A stretch of 64,000 nt of DNA, from assembly GCA_947462335.1 (NCBI GenBank), contig OX381710.1, positions 58,102,842-58,166,841 on the forward strand, read 5' to 3'. Every line of letters starts with the position of its first letter. Within the stretch, counting starts at the first letter, position 1. Below the pieces are notes generated by a model. The model saw only the letters and a program-made list of their open reading frames with translations, ran no database searches and had not been told where the DNA came from. Position numbers and translations under genes: made by a program. Below, one piece after another: positions 41,578 through 56,033 of the stretch. This DNA is from Harmothoe impar. Taxonomy: Eukaryota > Annelida > Polychaeta > Phyllodocida > Polynoidae.

Positions 41578-42279
41578 GCCAAACAGTGTCTGTCTCCTTG
41601 TGTGTGACAGGAATGTAATACATGACACATGCCCAAGCTCATACCAACGGTTGACGACAACCGCCGACCGCTGTTTGAATCTGAGGTACATTTTTGACCA
41701 GCACACTTTGAATCTGAGCTACATTTTTGTCCAGCACCTCCTCCGCTGCATTATCTGAACATCAATCATGAAAATGAACCCATTTTCTAATGAAAGAAAG
41801 ATTGGAACTATTATAGCTTAGCTCAATCGCCAACGGCTTACATAATGGTATGACGATGCGGGGGAGGAGCAATCATGAAGCAATCGTACCTAATATCTAA
41901 CCTGAACCTGAACCTATGCACACTGGAAGCTGGAAGAGCTCTGTTGAAGCACAATGTTTCACTTTCTGGAACAGGTTCGTCATATTTGATGTGTGGCTCT
42001 GTGTGAACGTGTTAGCTATGGACTGGGGACGTCCGTACTTGGATTTATTAGATGATGCATTCTGCTATAAACAAAGGAGTCTATTGTACACGGTACAGTA
42101 TACAACAGCATTATATTAATGGTTATAGGTGCACATATTTTACAGAGTAGTTAACTTGCTTTACGGTGAATTTCAGACAATCCTTTTGAACAACCATCAG
42201 GGAAAATTCAACATAAAACAACCTTATCTCGGATTATGACGTTGAAGAAAGGCAATAAATGTCTGTACCCCCACCCACT

Positions 42280-42475
42280 TTAATGAGTGGTCTTGGGGGG
42301 GGGGTGGCAAAGAAATGTCACCCCTTTTTAAGATCTAAATTCCCAAGAGTTACTGTAGCTCAAAAGGGTCGACATTGACCATTTTGAACCCGTCTGACGT
42401 AATTTTAACCCCTCACGCGAGGAATCCACCCCATGCAGCCTCCACCCCCTGTTGTTAAAGATTGACATTAATTAC
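42280..42475. mobile_element. G-run MITE family, degenerate copy 3
   Basis: Retains a GAGTGGTCTTGGGGG start, GTGGCAAAGAAATGTCACCCC, the central GTTACTGTAGCTCAAA phrase, GACCCCTC-like segments and the CCACCCCCTGTTGTTAAAGAT right end. The left end is eroded and no target duplication is seen. It is recognisable only by comparison with the copies at 24.4 and 50.7 kb. Confidence 0.6.
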
Positions 42476-45400
42476 GTGTTATGTGTGAAATAAAAGGCAA
42501 TAACTGTACCCCCGGCCGCCCGTGCTCTGTACATGTTTATAACTATAGTGTCTGTACCTTTATTTTGACAGTCAAACAGAGGACAAACTCGTCAGAATCA
42601 AATAGACAAAGGTCAATTCTCAGCCGTCAGTGACTTGGATAAGAATCAATTTACGAGGAAATTGAAAGGAATTTGTTACATGTCCACAATGCTGACACCT
42701 CAGTGACCTTGAATAACACGGTTTAGCAGCATCCATCTAGAGATGTCTCCTATTGTCTGCACCTGGAACACCTAATTGGACAGGCAGACAGGCAGACCAC
42801 CACTTTATTGTGTTAGCAGACTGGACAGTCATCTCTTTATGTAGTAGGTAGGATGCCATGCCAGAACTGCAGGGAGGCAGGCAATGGAAATGATGAGGGC
42901 TAGATATAGGAGTGTAGTATTCAGATTTCACTGCAGCACCACTGTTCGGATAAACTGGATTCCAGCTGTGAAGGCTATCGGTTCCTATATGTATGCTGAA
43001 TCTATTATGTCAGTCCTTCTTGTGAACGTGTGGAACTACAGCGACATCCCCTCCCCCATCCGGGGGTGGGGAGGGGTTGGAGTGGGGCGGGGGAGGGGGG
43101 GCTGGGGTTAACAAGGGGCCAAAATGGATGCCCACACCTTTACATCAGCTACAGCACTGCAGGTCAGGACGCAATGTTTGCCGCAGAACCAATATGAAAG
43201 TGGTGTCAGTCCCAGCTGAACTCCATCCTCCAGGCCGCTTCTGCTGGACGTTTCTACCACTGGGCGCTATATATGAGCTTCTCTCCCTTAGCTATGATTG
43301 ATTTATGCCTGATTTACAGATGTATGATGATGCATATTCACAGTCCACCCTATCATGGCCTGTCAACCATGAATATCAGTATTGCAGAGTCCTTTATCAT
43401 CTTATCTCATTTTCTAATATTGTAGGACTGCCAATGGAGCAATGCCTACCGCAGAGCATTCTCGTAGGTTTGTTTGGTCGGAAACTGGTATCGATGCATT
43501 AACCTGCATTCTGAATCGAACATGGACATATTTTGCATTCTGTGATTTAGAATGTATATTTCAGTCATTTTTCATAATAATGTATATAATATATAATTAT
43601 AAAAAAGGACTGAATTATATCTATGATAAAAATATGGTAGTTCAATCCTAAATCTTATGCAGAATAAGTCATTGCAGGAACCGATTCGTGCGTAGGATAT
43701 TGGGGTACTGTTGTATTATATGTGACGGGATGAGGGTAAGGTAGTCATATCGCTATTCTATTACCATCAGATTGTCCGTTTAGGGCTAAAATGTAGTAAG
43801 GTAGTAATGGCCGAGACTAGTTACTGCTTGCAGAATGGGAATGGAGGGAGCTGGACTCATCTTTCAAGCATCCTCGGTCTAAGTGATCAATCTACTGCAG
43901 GGTCTCATTAAGACATTAAGACAAATAGGATCTCAGACAACTCAGTCATGTCTATTACTAGACAAATAGAATGAGCATGACAGCATCTCCAGTCCATCTA
44001 GACAGCCATCAGATGAGTCTAGGTCCACTCACGTGAGTCGTTATAATTATAAATCTGGAGATGGCTTTTCCTTTTAAAGAGTTGGCATAAAAAGCTGTTA
44101 TGTAAACATCCACTGATGATCAAAGCTTTAGTACTGCAGGTTTTATTTCTGAGGCTTTTTGCTTTACATAAAATCTGTGTTATCCTGTAGCCTGGTCTTT
44201 TTATTCACATTCTAACCTTCAGAAGGGTGATGACAACTTATACTGGTAAACATGTGTGTCATGTGTGACGAATTGCGCAATAATCAGGGATTCCTTTGTC
44301 ATTCTAATTCAATGGAAGTTTTAATGGCAGTTTTAATTGGTATAAACACCAGTCTATCATAGCTCAATGGATTCTGGACAGGAGCGTGGTAAGCGGTTTC
44401 AAAGTAGGTGGACAAAGGTAGTGTCCGTTTGGACCCTTTGGATCCATTTAGGCTTGACCTTTCTTGGGGCTGACCATATGTTGGGGAGACATGTTTCCCT
44501 GGTTCCCATGCCCCTGCTGGATCACATTTGAAGCACACATTAGCAAAGGAATTCTACATATAAAGCCTTTCCATTTTATGGGCTAGAATATTAATGTAAA
44601 CTGATAATATGAAATCACATAGGCCTTCCCACGCAAAAGTATCTTAAGTCCACGAAAGTTAGATTTGTCTTCTCCGCTGAAATTGAGCACAAAAATACAA
44701 TGTACAGAATGTAATCAGATGGCGTGATGACGGCCGTTATGGGACTATGTTGCTATCCACGGTCCTCCCCATCCATACCCACGTGCGTCTAGATGGGGCT
44801 GGGACAGGGTGGTTATTGCCCACCCACAACTAATTGTTCAATTCCACACCCCGGTCGGTCTGTTCGTGCTGCCAGCAAAAGCTGGAGGGGGTTAATAGCT
44901 GTGTGTAGGGGGCGCTATACTGTTGGCATCCGGCAGGAAACCTGAAGTACAATCTGATGGTGCGCACAGTATGTAACAAATGTGTCTAAACACGTGTGGA
45001 AGATTGCCACCGGTTTCCATACACGTCTAAGTATGTGTTTTTGTCGATGGCTACATGTGTGTGGAAGCAGCTGTGGACATAAGACAACTCTCTCAACCAT
45101 TTGAATGCCTCCCTCCCTTTGATAAAACCTATTTAGTCATGACATCAAGGGTACTATCTGTACTTAAATTCAAAGAGTTGTAAAAGTGTCAAAAATTTAA
45201 AGTGGACCAAATCTAAGAGTTCTATATTCTGATGTCATGAAATTGACTCACATAAGTATTACACATATATCACGAATCTCATCCTGGCTGACACTTTAGG
45301 AATGGTGTCAATTTGCCCCTATGCACAGTCCCAACTACCCCACGCACATCTAGCCCGTGTGTACGCTACTGACCAGATATTGGCGCGGATTACTTGCATG

Positions 45401-46407
45401 ATCTCGCGCCGATCTCATGGCAAATGGATGTCATTTACGTGTGCCCGTGGGAAGTGGTGGAACGAGAAGTAGACTCGAAGTGAAGGCTGGGGTGAAGGGT
45501 GGAATGGCCTCTCAAGGACAAATAGACAGCAACGTTAGCTGGAATATGAAAGCTTGCAAAGTCGCGGCAGACTTCTATCTAGCTGTACCAATGTATGGGC
45601 ACGAATCAAATACGTCAGATAGCCTCACTATAATTTCGACTTGATATAAGTTATCCTGTGTGAGCGACAAAACGAGTTTGTGAGTAGATTAAGAAATCAT
45701 TTTTATCAACTTACAATGTTAAGATGGGTTTTATGTAAACGTGATACATGTATTGTACAGTTGATTTAATTATTACAGATAGGTTTTCAGTATCAAAACC
45801 AAAGGACCTCGTTATCACATGTCTTTAAGCGTGTGCACGGCATCCGTAACAAGAATGGACTAAATTGCATTGAGACTTCCGCAAGGCCCTCCCCCAGCAG
45901 TGAATCCCTCTGCCGACAATCACCACCTGATCTCCTCCGCGTCTACAACCATTCTCCAACCCCGCACGCTGCTGCTCGCGTGTCAGACCTGCGCGCCCCC
46001 TCTAGGGAAGTTTGGAAACAAGGCTCATCTATCATGTAAAATGATGTCATCCCCTCAGCTGGCAGGCATATCAATGTGCTTCTCCGTCCTCTACTGGGGA
46101 CTGGGACTGCGCACACTGTCCCTCCCCAGGTTGATACACGTGTCTACCACATCAGAACCTTACTAAACAGGGGGTTATGTTCACGTGTCTGTGTACGTGC
46201 CTTGGTTGTAATTGTCATCGCCATCATCGTTACATACATCTCCTAGTTATAAATAGTCGGGGTATTTCCAGATGTGTTGGTAGGGATCTCACTGCTGCGC
46301 ATTCATCAATCAATTTAGCAGTGTGATGCATTATGGTCAGTAACATCTACAGAATCAGATTAGTTACATCACATAGCGCTAAAGCCTTCAGCTCAGCTTT
46401 TCCTGTA
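42476..46407. other. Intergenic or intronic stretch, no supportable gene
   Basis: A G-rich run occurs near 43060-43110. E2F-like TTGGCGCGG and its inverted TCGCGCC lie near 45380-45410 without a start exon. Other frames lack motifs. Confidence 0.45.
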
Positions 46408-46513
46408 CACAGAGAAAAGAAACAGCGTCAAAGGGGCGTCCAGGGGAGCCTAAAGAGGGGAGTCATTCTGGAGGCACCCTGGACTCCCTTTTGACGCTGC
46501 TTCTTTTCTCTGG
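46408..46513. mobile_element. Small TA-flanked MITE, 106 bp
   Basis: Inverted ends of about 45 bp, starting CACAGAGAAAAGAAACAGCG and, from the other side, CCCAGAGAAAAGAAGCAGCG, then GTCAAA and GTCCAGG. TA on both sides. It is almost entirely inverted repeat, with about 11 bp of spacer. Confidence 0.8.
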
Positions 46514-49500
46514 GTAGACATAGACCAAAACAAATCTCACGCTGAACTAGCAATAAAGTTAGTTGAGGGGCATGTTGTGTACAAAAAGGTATCACAGGGT
46601 GCTATTTCTGTGACTTCCGCCGACCTGTACATCCGGGCCCTTGATCAACCTTGTACCAAATCTCGTGCATGCCTCGCAGACATCCACGTGACCAGTTATG
46701 TGGCCTGATAGCTCCTGACGCCACCTAGCGGGAACGCTCTGAATCAAGAGGTTGCTCCGTTCTCCTTACTTCTAGATCAGCTTCCGATAACAGGAAAAGT
46801 CCAGACAGTACTAGAAACATTCCGCAGTGGATATCAGTTTCACATTGTGCGATTTGCAATGAACCAGCTAAAACCACAATGTATAATCAGGCCCATCCCC
46901 AGTCTTCCCCATTCCGTACCATTCACCTAGATCATTGCCTACTTCACGAGTTAAACATAAGCTGCATAAGACTGCCCCCGGTGATATTTTCATCAAAACG
47001 GAGCTATTCTTAAACAAAATATGTTCCTAACATTTACACTACAGAGCAAAGCTCTAACTTTAGAAATCATCAGTATCAGCTTTTCAGAGAATATCCCAAT
47101 TTGAACAAATTTGTACCATATCTATCGCTATCCGCTCTCTGATTGGTCCTCATAGCATTAAAGGCATAGAACTTGCTGCCCCGGCAGCAGCAGTCGGAGT
47201 GTAGGCATGACAAGTACTCGTCCCTTTATATATGGCGGCCCTGGGTTTAAACCCCACACCCTCTATAAAGGCCCCGGGTGCGGGTCCTCGCTTACTGGAG
47301 GGGCACCAATCATTTTGCTTGGTAAGTAGTTTCTCATGATGCATTTGAGATTTGACAGCCCTCTCATTCCTACATTTCTAGAACAAACAATGCAGCACTT
47401 CCGATGGGGATCTCTAATCAAATGGTGGTGCCGCCCCTGGGACATGATACACGGCGGGGGCGTGTCAGTACCTGAAGGTAGGTGTACTAGTGCTAGGTAT
47501 ACTCTGACTTAAGAGGGCTGCTCCCTGCACCCTAAGCACTGTGAGCACCGGACTTAGTCTGACTTAGCTTTCTGCTTAGTCATCATCCTGGCCGACCGTG
47601 TACTAAGCTGCAAGTATATCACCACTCTCCTATGTACATTTATTTGGAGGCTCCATCACAGCCATGTGCATTGGTCTTTGACATCTTTGCTCTAAGTTCC
47701 AAGACAAGATATTCATTAAATACTAAATGTTTGTTTAAATTATACATTTTTAGGTATATTAAACCCCGATTGTTCTATATTAGTCTATATCAATATATCA
47801 TTATCCTCTTGCCCTGTCCTGTTTAATTTGCCATCATGCTATTGAAAGCCAAGATTGTCTCAGGGGGCTATATACGATGGATTAGAAGGATCTCAGATTG
47901 CCCGTTTCCCAGCACCTCCAGGATATCAGCTTGGGCTATAGGTACGTATTGGGAGCAGGGTGCTGCTTGGGGGATGCTCCAGCTCTACCAGTGGGACCCC
48001 ACAGTATCTATTCGTTATGATTACGTTGTAGTCTCCATCAGGGTGTGTCTGCATTCATTCATCTGCCATTCAATCCGCTTAAAGGTGATTAGGTTGATTA
48101 AATATGTTCTAAGTATAGGAGTCCACACGTCTAGATAGGTAGGCTTCTAGATAAGGTAGGTAAGACAGATTGTCATTTTTTGTAGATGTATTTAGATGTA
48201 GCGATAGTTCTAGTACTTCCTGTCACAGGTTATGGTCAGCAGGTCCTGATTATTTTCAAATAGCCCATCACATACCACCATTCAGGGACGTGCACAAATA
48301 GATAAATACTGTCTAATTGTGACAATTGGCAAATGGTCAATGAGCGTCGACTACCTGATATGTTATGTCTAGATCAGCTTTTATGCAATGACTGCGGTCA
48401 TTATACGACCAGAGTACGAGCTTTAGACATCCTCTTCTCTTTGCCATCACAAGTAAAAGCTTCAAAACCATCTGTTAATGACAATCAGCTGAGAGATGTA
48501 CGGATGGCAGCAGTATGACGGAGCTGGTAAAGGAGAGGAGCGTTGCTGAGTCTTGTGCACTGATCATGTTAGATACGATAGCTTTATCTCTACGCCTGAC
48601 CTAATAGAGTCAGTTGACCCCCGTGTGGCCGGTACAGTGGTGCTATGCCAGGTGCAGGCGCATACTGCAGTATACTACTTACATTCGGCACAGGGCATGC
48701 ACTCTGACTGTGCGCCACGCTAACACGATGGCTCCGACAGAAAGTGACATTCAATATATCTATTAAATTGTTTAATCCCACACCACCAATAGTCCGATTG
48801 TACTTGTCTATGATTTCATAGCAGCTAAGGGAACCATGTGTATGACCCAAAGATGAAGGTGGGGAAACAGAGAAAGCATAAACACATTTTTCCCAACTGG
48901 AGGGAAACACTCCACAAAAGCACTACATATATTCTATATCCAATGTTTGTCCCCCAGATTCTCCAGCTGCCTCCCTACAGGGAGGGGTGTGTGCTATATG
49001 AGATATGGAGGGGACCAAGGCCACTTGGGTAGGAACCCATATAAAGTGTGCCATAGGGGATAAGTGTTTACCGGGGACGGGGCTGACAGTGAGTCAGATA
49101 TGAAGCCCCCTAAGTGAGCCGCTAATACCGGCACACCTGACCCACTCCCACTAGCTGCACATGTCAGGGGACGGGACGGGTATGAGGGGGGGGGGCGTCC
49201 TGCACAATGTCCTCCAGCAAGATGCATCGACAACTCGCGCGGTGAGAGGTAGTAATACACTAAACGGGGTGAATAAGCATGGACGGAGTTGTTTAAAGGA
49301 GATAGGTAAATAAGAGAGATGAGAGATATGAAGACACGGAAGAAAATGGGCATTGAGTAATTCATAAGGGGGGTGGCAAGGGAGGGAGGAGAATCAACTC
49401 TCCTGGTAATATCAGGAGGCAGCGGAGGCTATGTTTATGTACTTGGGGACCTATTGGTAAATCTATGGAGAGCTGCTTTACAGCCGGAAGCTGATTAGAT

Positions 49501-50746
49501 CCGGTGTCAACACGAGAAAAGCAGGCCTCCTGCATGGTGTCAACCACCTCGTGAACATATATAGAGTACTCCAGGCCCAGCACTATTAACGATCTACTAT
49601 CTACAATAATTCTATAACCTCTCACTGTTTAGATTTAAACTCTCATGACCCCCCCCCCCCCCACTTCCAGCCCAGATAGAAGTATACTGATTTTGAAACA
49701 CAGGTAATAATATTGTGTCAACTAACCAAATTGACTGCATTGAGTGCTGGCCGCCCACCCGCCCAGTATGGAAGTTCATTAGGTTTTGCCTTTCTCCCAT
49801 CAAGAGGCTCTATTTAATCAGCCCCCCCCCCTAGTATCGGAGTATATCCGCCAAGCCCTGATTGTGTAATTAAACGTCCTCAACTCCCCTAAGTCTGTGA
49901 AAGAAGTCATAACTTTCATTTTAGACCACAGTACAATTAACATTTCCTCCATGACCCAATTCTAGAAACGAATTTAAATTGACATCTTAAAACACACCGG
50001 TGAGAGTACATTTATGAAGCCATCCACGCCCGAAATAAAAAAGAGAAATGGTGTAAATGATCTCTACTGGTTTACGCAGAGGTAACGCAGTTGGGAGCAG
50101 TGAGGGATAATTTGCACAAGACCCGTTACATCTCACACACCTTATCAGAGATGATCAATTTCTCGAAGGCCTCATCCCATTTTATTCAAATGTTGTAATT
50201 AACTCACATTGCCTCCCACCCTGTTGCCATGGAAACAATTCAAAAAAATATTCATGAAAAGAGAAATAACTTGCAGCTAAGCATGCTATCAGGTAGCAGC
50301 CTTTTAAAACAAATCTAGTAGGCCAAATGACTGCGTATCCTCATTCAAATAGCAGGAGGTTTTCTGGAATGTGATACACCAGAGGGCCTTACTTTTTCTG
50401 TCTTCGGCGTGCTGATATTTTCATCGGTCAATTTCATTGATTTAAAAGCCTGACATCTGAAATCAGAATAGCCTATTCGATATCCTAGATCTGGTCAAGA
50501 AACCTTGATTATCAGAACAGTTCGAACCACTTGATACTAAGTCCAGTTTTATTGAAATCCATGATTACTATTATTATGTATCACAATCTAAATGGCAATA
50601 ACTGTATTGTCATCCTGCTGAAAAAACTGATGATGGATACTCGCCGCTTATGTACAGCATAATCAATGGACCTTAGCTCAATGTATACTGTATAGTCCAT
50701 GATCCTATATAGGACGGCAAAACGTATGTAACATGCCGTACGGACA
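46514..50746. other. Stretch without a supportable gene
   Basis: A good donor-like CTATAG|GTACGT lies at about 47940 on the + strand after an open stretch, but no acceptor-framed or recognisable peptide supports an exon. Several C- and G-homopolymers are present. Confidence 0.4.
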
Positions 50747-51074
50747 GGGAGTGAACATTTGTTAACAACAGGGGGGGGGGGTGGTGGGTTTGGGCGGGGG
50801 GGGGGGCAAAAAGATTTGGACCCCTTGACCGGGGAGGGGGGGCAAAAAAAATTGGACCCCTCTTGGGGGGGGTCAAAATAATTTAACCCGTTTTGAGCCA
50901 AAAAGCCCGCGTGTTACTATGCTTCAAAGGGCCCGCGCGCGAGCCGATTTTCGGCCGTAAGGGGGGGGGGGGGGGAATTTTGACCCCTCGACTGGGGGGG
51001 GGGGGTGTAAAGAATTTCGCGTGCTCCTCGCGGAATCCCACCATCCCCCCTGTTGTTAAAAAATGATCACTCCC
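50747..51074. mobile_element. G-run MITE family, copy 2
   Basis: 328 bp. Ends GGGAGTGAACATTTGTTAACAACAG at the left and its near-inverse at the right, flanked by ACA and TCA. The interior matches copy 1 in order: GATTTGGACCCCTT, AAATTGGACCCCTCTT, TTTTGAGCCAAAAAGCCCGC, then a second arm with long G-runs. Confidence 0.8.
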
Positions 51075-51102
51075 TCAGTTAATTATATATCGCTCCTCTA
51101 TT

Positions 51103-51182
51103 AGAGAAAGAGATACAGAGACAGAGAGAAAAAGTGAGAGAGAGAGGGGAACCGAGATAGAGAGACAACGACAGAGACAGAC

Positions 51183-51233
<51 letters not shown>

Positions 51234-51237
51234 GAGT
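51103..51237. repeat. (AG)n/(AGAC)n microsatellite
   Basis: Mixed AG and AGAC repeats, ending in a clean run of about twelve AGAC units. Confidence 0.9.
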
Positions 51238-54022
51238 AGGAGAAAGGGGGCAGGAGACAGAGGCAGAGGCATCTCTGAATGGTAACTGCATGACAAAAAC
51301 ACAAATAGCAAAATTGATTTAACATAGGTCTGAACTACTGAGCGAGGTCCGTGAGAGGTTAACTCCGTTAGACCAAAACAGATGAAGCTCTCATAAAAAC
51401 AGTGCTTCCGTTGTAAATGGGAGCAGACCCGTTGGTGCTGTAGTTTATTGAATAGTGACCACCCCCCATGAACAATCTGTTTACATAAACGCCACTGACC
51501 CCAGACAAAAATATGAACAGATGGGAATGCAATTTGGCAGTTTGGTAAATTAGGCTGACATGGGGCTGGTGGTCAGCCTGGGCAACATCAGTTACAGGAG
51601 TATCAGGCAGAATAAGAGTCAAGTGTCCAGGTCATGTATCTGGGTATACACCATTTGGTTTTGCACGTGAAGTAAACAATGACAGCATGTTGAACCTAGT
51701 GATGTGGTTATTGGGGCATAACCTGCCATTATCAGATTATTGAGAGTGCCAGTGACAGTACCATTTTGAGGCAGCAACAAACGACTGTGGCTGGATCGGA
51801 GCGCCCAGGGCATGTAAGGTATGGCATACTATTCTCATGACACTATGACTATGATGGTTTTGATATTTGGACTTATCCCTGAATCCAAATAAAACGACAG
51901 TAAAAATGTAAATAGAAACCATAGAGGAATCTATGTGGCTATATTTTGTACCTAGAAGAGCATTGTACAAAAACACGTCCTATAACAGCAATGAGCCTGT
52001 TATAACAAAGGGATAAGGATCGTCCTTGGTGAAGTGTTTACACCCACCGACTGTGTGTGCATCTTTGATGTTAACATCCTGATAGGACGGAGAGTGCTGA
52101 CTGTTGTCACACAGCAGTTAAAAGTGGTCGTTATCCGCCTCTTTGAAGGATATCCTCTGCAGGCAACTGTTGCACAGCTATATAATAGTAGCTATATAAT
52201 AGTATTGCAATTGTTGTTAGGATTGTTTACATAATTATGTACATTTGGTATTGCCTATTCCCTACCTACAATAGAAGAAGTCTACTCATGATCCATAACG
52301 TCAAAATACACTATTTGTTATGAGTATTTCTTAGCATTTCTAGTTGATACGATATATATATCAAACTAATTATACTAACACACAAAGTACAGCTACTAGT
52401 ACACATGGTAGCTAGTTGTGCAACAAAGCCCCAGGTGAGTGAGGTGTGGGAGGGGGGTTGTGTCTACACACCAGGAGGAGGAGGTATCGGTAGGTGAGAT
52501 AACACAGCAGACAGGTGGCGGATAACAAATAAGCAGCCCTTCTCACAGCACAGAGCTGTAAATTCTCATACTCTGCTAACCTTTGCCCCTCACTTGTAAC
52601 ACTCCCATACATTCTCAGCCAAATCTCCTCCAGGTCTATGATCTCTAGATGCATAGAACTCCCTGTTCCTTTCTATAACAGTGTTTGATATATAGAATGC
52701 CAATATCAGGAGCTATTCGAATAACATGTTTACATTCAGAATCCTCTTTGTTTGATGGTTGATATTACCTTTGATAACTGTTGGACCGGCGCAATCACCT
52801 CGTATTTCAGACAAAATCATTTGTCATGGTTTTAGGAAAGTGTATATTATCTATTTATCAATAGAAATAATGGTTCTGATGTTAAGTTTTGGATACATGG
52901 CTGTGTCTCATGAGATTGATGTTGACCAGGCCTTTGACCAAGCGACCTCTTTGACCGGGTGACCTCTCTGACCGGCAAGCATCAAAACCACAGAAATGGG
53001 CATATATAGAAAAAATGGAAGGGGGGGGAGTAAAAGTATATTTTAGCACTATATGTTACAAATCTTATTTAAATCAAATTTTAAAAAGAAATCATTTTGA
53101 ACCTTGCCGGTCAAAGACGTTAAAGACTATCAACTTGTATCGATCTCATGAGTCTGCCATAGATATCTACTAGACTAACGGATCCGACAAACAAATGTAT
53201 TTCCATAAATTAGCTTGCAATATAATCGTTTAGATGTGAATGGCAAATGATATCATATAGCAGTATAAGCACAAACAACATCCCATTGTTTCAAGAGGAC
53301 AATCATCCCAGACATACAATTCATTTTGAATTCTGCCTAATGGGAGTATCTTTGAAACGTGCTATGTTATGTTGGAGACATGAGCCCCATTATAAAGATG
53401 TTATAAATATGAAAGGGAAGCCACGGCATATACTTGTCACATGGATGCTAAGACGTGGTTGACTGGAGATCCCTTTTAAGTCTTTAGTGGCTAAGGAGAT
53501 AAAATTGCATGTTGATGAGGAAGGCCTATCTCTTCAATATAACTTCTTCAGACATATTTCCTATCAGATATATGGTCATAAAAAGGAACAGATCTCTGAG
53601 GGTAATTTCAGAAGCATAGGGAATGAATTAAAATTGTTGTAATATATGTATTCATCATTACATCTTCATCCTTTGAAATGTCAACATTATGCCTGCTTGA
53701 ACGACTGTGGACTCTCTCTGTTCTCACATGATCTTTAAAGGCCGAAATCATACAACATGATTAGTGCCAACTGTAATCGAATTACAAAGAGAAATGGAAG
53801 ACAATCATGTGTAGCCAACGCAACTCCACAAGGGATAGTGCTCATCTGTATTAATTTATCCAGGAAATCATTTTAAGTTGCATCAATCTACCTGCTAGGA
53901 TAATCGGCTGTGTGGGACGCTCCTGCTAGGCAGCATGACTTTATAGGATCTGTCTTAATGAAACAGAAATGCTAGAAGACACTTTCACCATAATTTCCAT
54001 TAATGATGGGTGCCTATCATTA
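51238..54022. other. Stretch without a supportable gene
   Basis: A minus-strand frame at about 52412-52654 reads LEEIWLRMYGSV then a Leu-rich end, but no splice sites or homologue support it. The rest is AT-rich. Confidence 0.4.
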
Positions 54023-56033
54023 GGGAATGTTCATTTTTTATCAACAGGGGGGGGGGGGTTGGTGACTTTATGGGGGGCGTAAAATAACTTGACCCTCTTG
54101 AGGGGGGGCATAAAATAACTCAGCACCTTTGGAGGGGGAGCGATTTGTCGCAACATGAAGATGAATACTTTTTCTGTAGAAATGCCTTAAAATGCAGCAA
54201 TTTACCTCCAAAATCATAAAATTTTCTTAAATCTGACAATTTTATTATGTGAATTTTCAAAATTTTTGTTGGAGGGGGGCAGTATGTGCCAGGCAGGCAA
54301 GCTCTTTTGATTTCTTAGATTAATGTTTCTCCAAATTGGTCATTCTTGTGATTCGTCCAGATCAAATGAGATCTCTGTTTACCTTTATGTGTCAGACAAG
54401 AAGATCAAAATACATCAAATATCACCATTTGCCTTTTTGATTTTCTAAAAAAAAAATTTTGGGGGGGGTGCTCCCAAACCCCCCTAGTACTGCTGTGACA
54501 TGTGATTGGCAATTGAACACATAACTATTTCAGGGATGGTTCAAGATGGGGGGCAGACATGCCAGATGTGCCAAAATGCATCAGATTGCACCATTTGAAG
54601 TCAAGAATTTCAAAGTTTTTTCATCCAAAAAGCAATTCCATTTTCAACTATAAAGGCTGGCTAGTACAGATGTTAGCTCTGATACAATTCTGGCCAAAAT
54701 GCACCATTTCAGGACTAGATTTTCGAATCTTCCCAAAATTGTCCCACTAAAAAGAGGCTTCATAATAAAGTTGGCCAAAAGGAAACAGAATGCACCATTT
54801 CAGGTCTAGATTGTCAAATCTTCCCAAAACCTCTCCTCAAAAAAGATCTCCCAAATCAAATTGATGCAGAGGCTGAATAATGTAGATCTGAGTTATAATA
54901 TATTTTTGGCCAAAATGCAGCAGAATGCACTATTTCAAGTCTAGATTTCCAATTTTTGTAAAACCTTTCCTAAAAAGTAAACAAGTTTCCAGCCCCAATC
55001 AAAAATAATTCAGAACTGAGCCATAATATATTGTATGCCAAAATGCATCAGAATGCAGCATTGCTAGTCATAGGCTTTCAAATTTTCTTGCAGTGGCATT
55101 CCCCCAAAAAATCCTGGGCTCTGATTTTTTTCTCTTCGGAGTTTACATGTCTAGTGTGTACTGTAGTCTCACATTTGCCAGTAAGATGTGTGTTTTAAAC
55201 AGGCCAGTCTACCGGCTAATTGTTTTTGCTGGTATAACAGAGCAGACCAGACTACAAAATAAATGTTCGTGGAGTTTGAACCAGAAATGGACATATTTGG
55301 CACCCCCCAAATTGATATCCCAAAATTTACAGAATTCCCATTATTGTTCCTCTACATGGGTGCACCCATTTTTTATTATTTCGCCGTGTCAATTTTTAGC
55401 AAAAGGGCTGTGTCGTGGTGTCGATTTTTACATATATAGGAACTCATAGAAAAATCTCCGTAGCTCGTTTTTTGTCCCTAATTTTCTGTGTCCGTCGATT
55501 TTTAAAAGGGCTGAAAAGGGCTGTGTCGCCCATGTCGATCTTTACCCATGTAGAGGCACATTACTGCATCAACAAAATTGTTTTATCAATGCACCCTTTG
55601 ATTGGCAGGTAGAGTAACAATTTGCTTATCTAATATTGAAAAAGGTTTGTAGTAATTCCAACTAAAACCAAACAGATATTTCAGTGTAAAAAAGGGAACC
55701 TGTTGTAGGCCTATTAAATGTTGGATGAAATGCTAGTGTGGTTACACTCTTGTAGTTCAGTACATGAACCTATGCAGTTTGATGGTACATGCCATGAAGC
55801 AACATAGGGTTATGCATTATAAATAAGGCCTATATCCTATTTATCAAGTATAGATTCATTTCTAGGTAGCACTGATGCGACACAGCGATGCAATGCAAAT
55901 TGATGCAGAAAAACTGAAAGGAGGGGGGCGCAAAATAACTCAGATTTTAACTTGGCCCTTCCCGAGGGGGGGGGGCGCAAAATAACTTGCGCGTCAACCC
56001 CCCCCCCCCTGTTGCTAAAAAATGAACACTACC
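54023..56033. mobile_element. G-run element, long copy 4 (2 kb)
   Basis: TTA lies on both sides (54020-54022, 56034-56036). The inverted ends GGGAATGTTCATTTTTTATC / GGTAGTGTTCATTTTTTAGC are followed by CAACAGGGG and long G-runs. Next to each end, G-runs alternate with CGTAAAATAACTTGACCC or GCGCAAAATAACTTGC phrases. It is about six times longer than the 293-328-bp copies, with a non-coding interior containing degenerate repeats at 54571-55080. No transposase-like frame was recognised, so even this copy seems non-autonomous. Confidence 0.75.
54571..55080. repeat. Degenerate internal repeats, 80-135-bp spacing
   Basis: Five copies of GGCCAAAATGCATCAGAATG plus CACCATTTCAAGTCTAGATTT start near 54571, 54693, 54773, 54908 and 55037. 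Each is followed by TCAAATTTTCCCAAAACC-like sequence. They lie inside the long G-run element. Confidence 0.75.

Noticed and set aside
48994..49365. 123-codon minus-strand frame
   Set aside because: Crosses a long G homopolymer and has no recognisable domain. Only a weak donor-like site supports it.
52412..52654. 80-codon minus-strand frame with a Leu-rich end
   Set aside because: Looks faintly protein-like, but there is no acceptor, homologue or partner exon.
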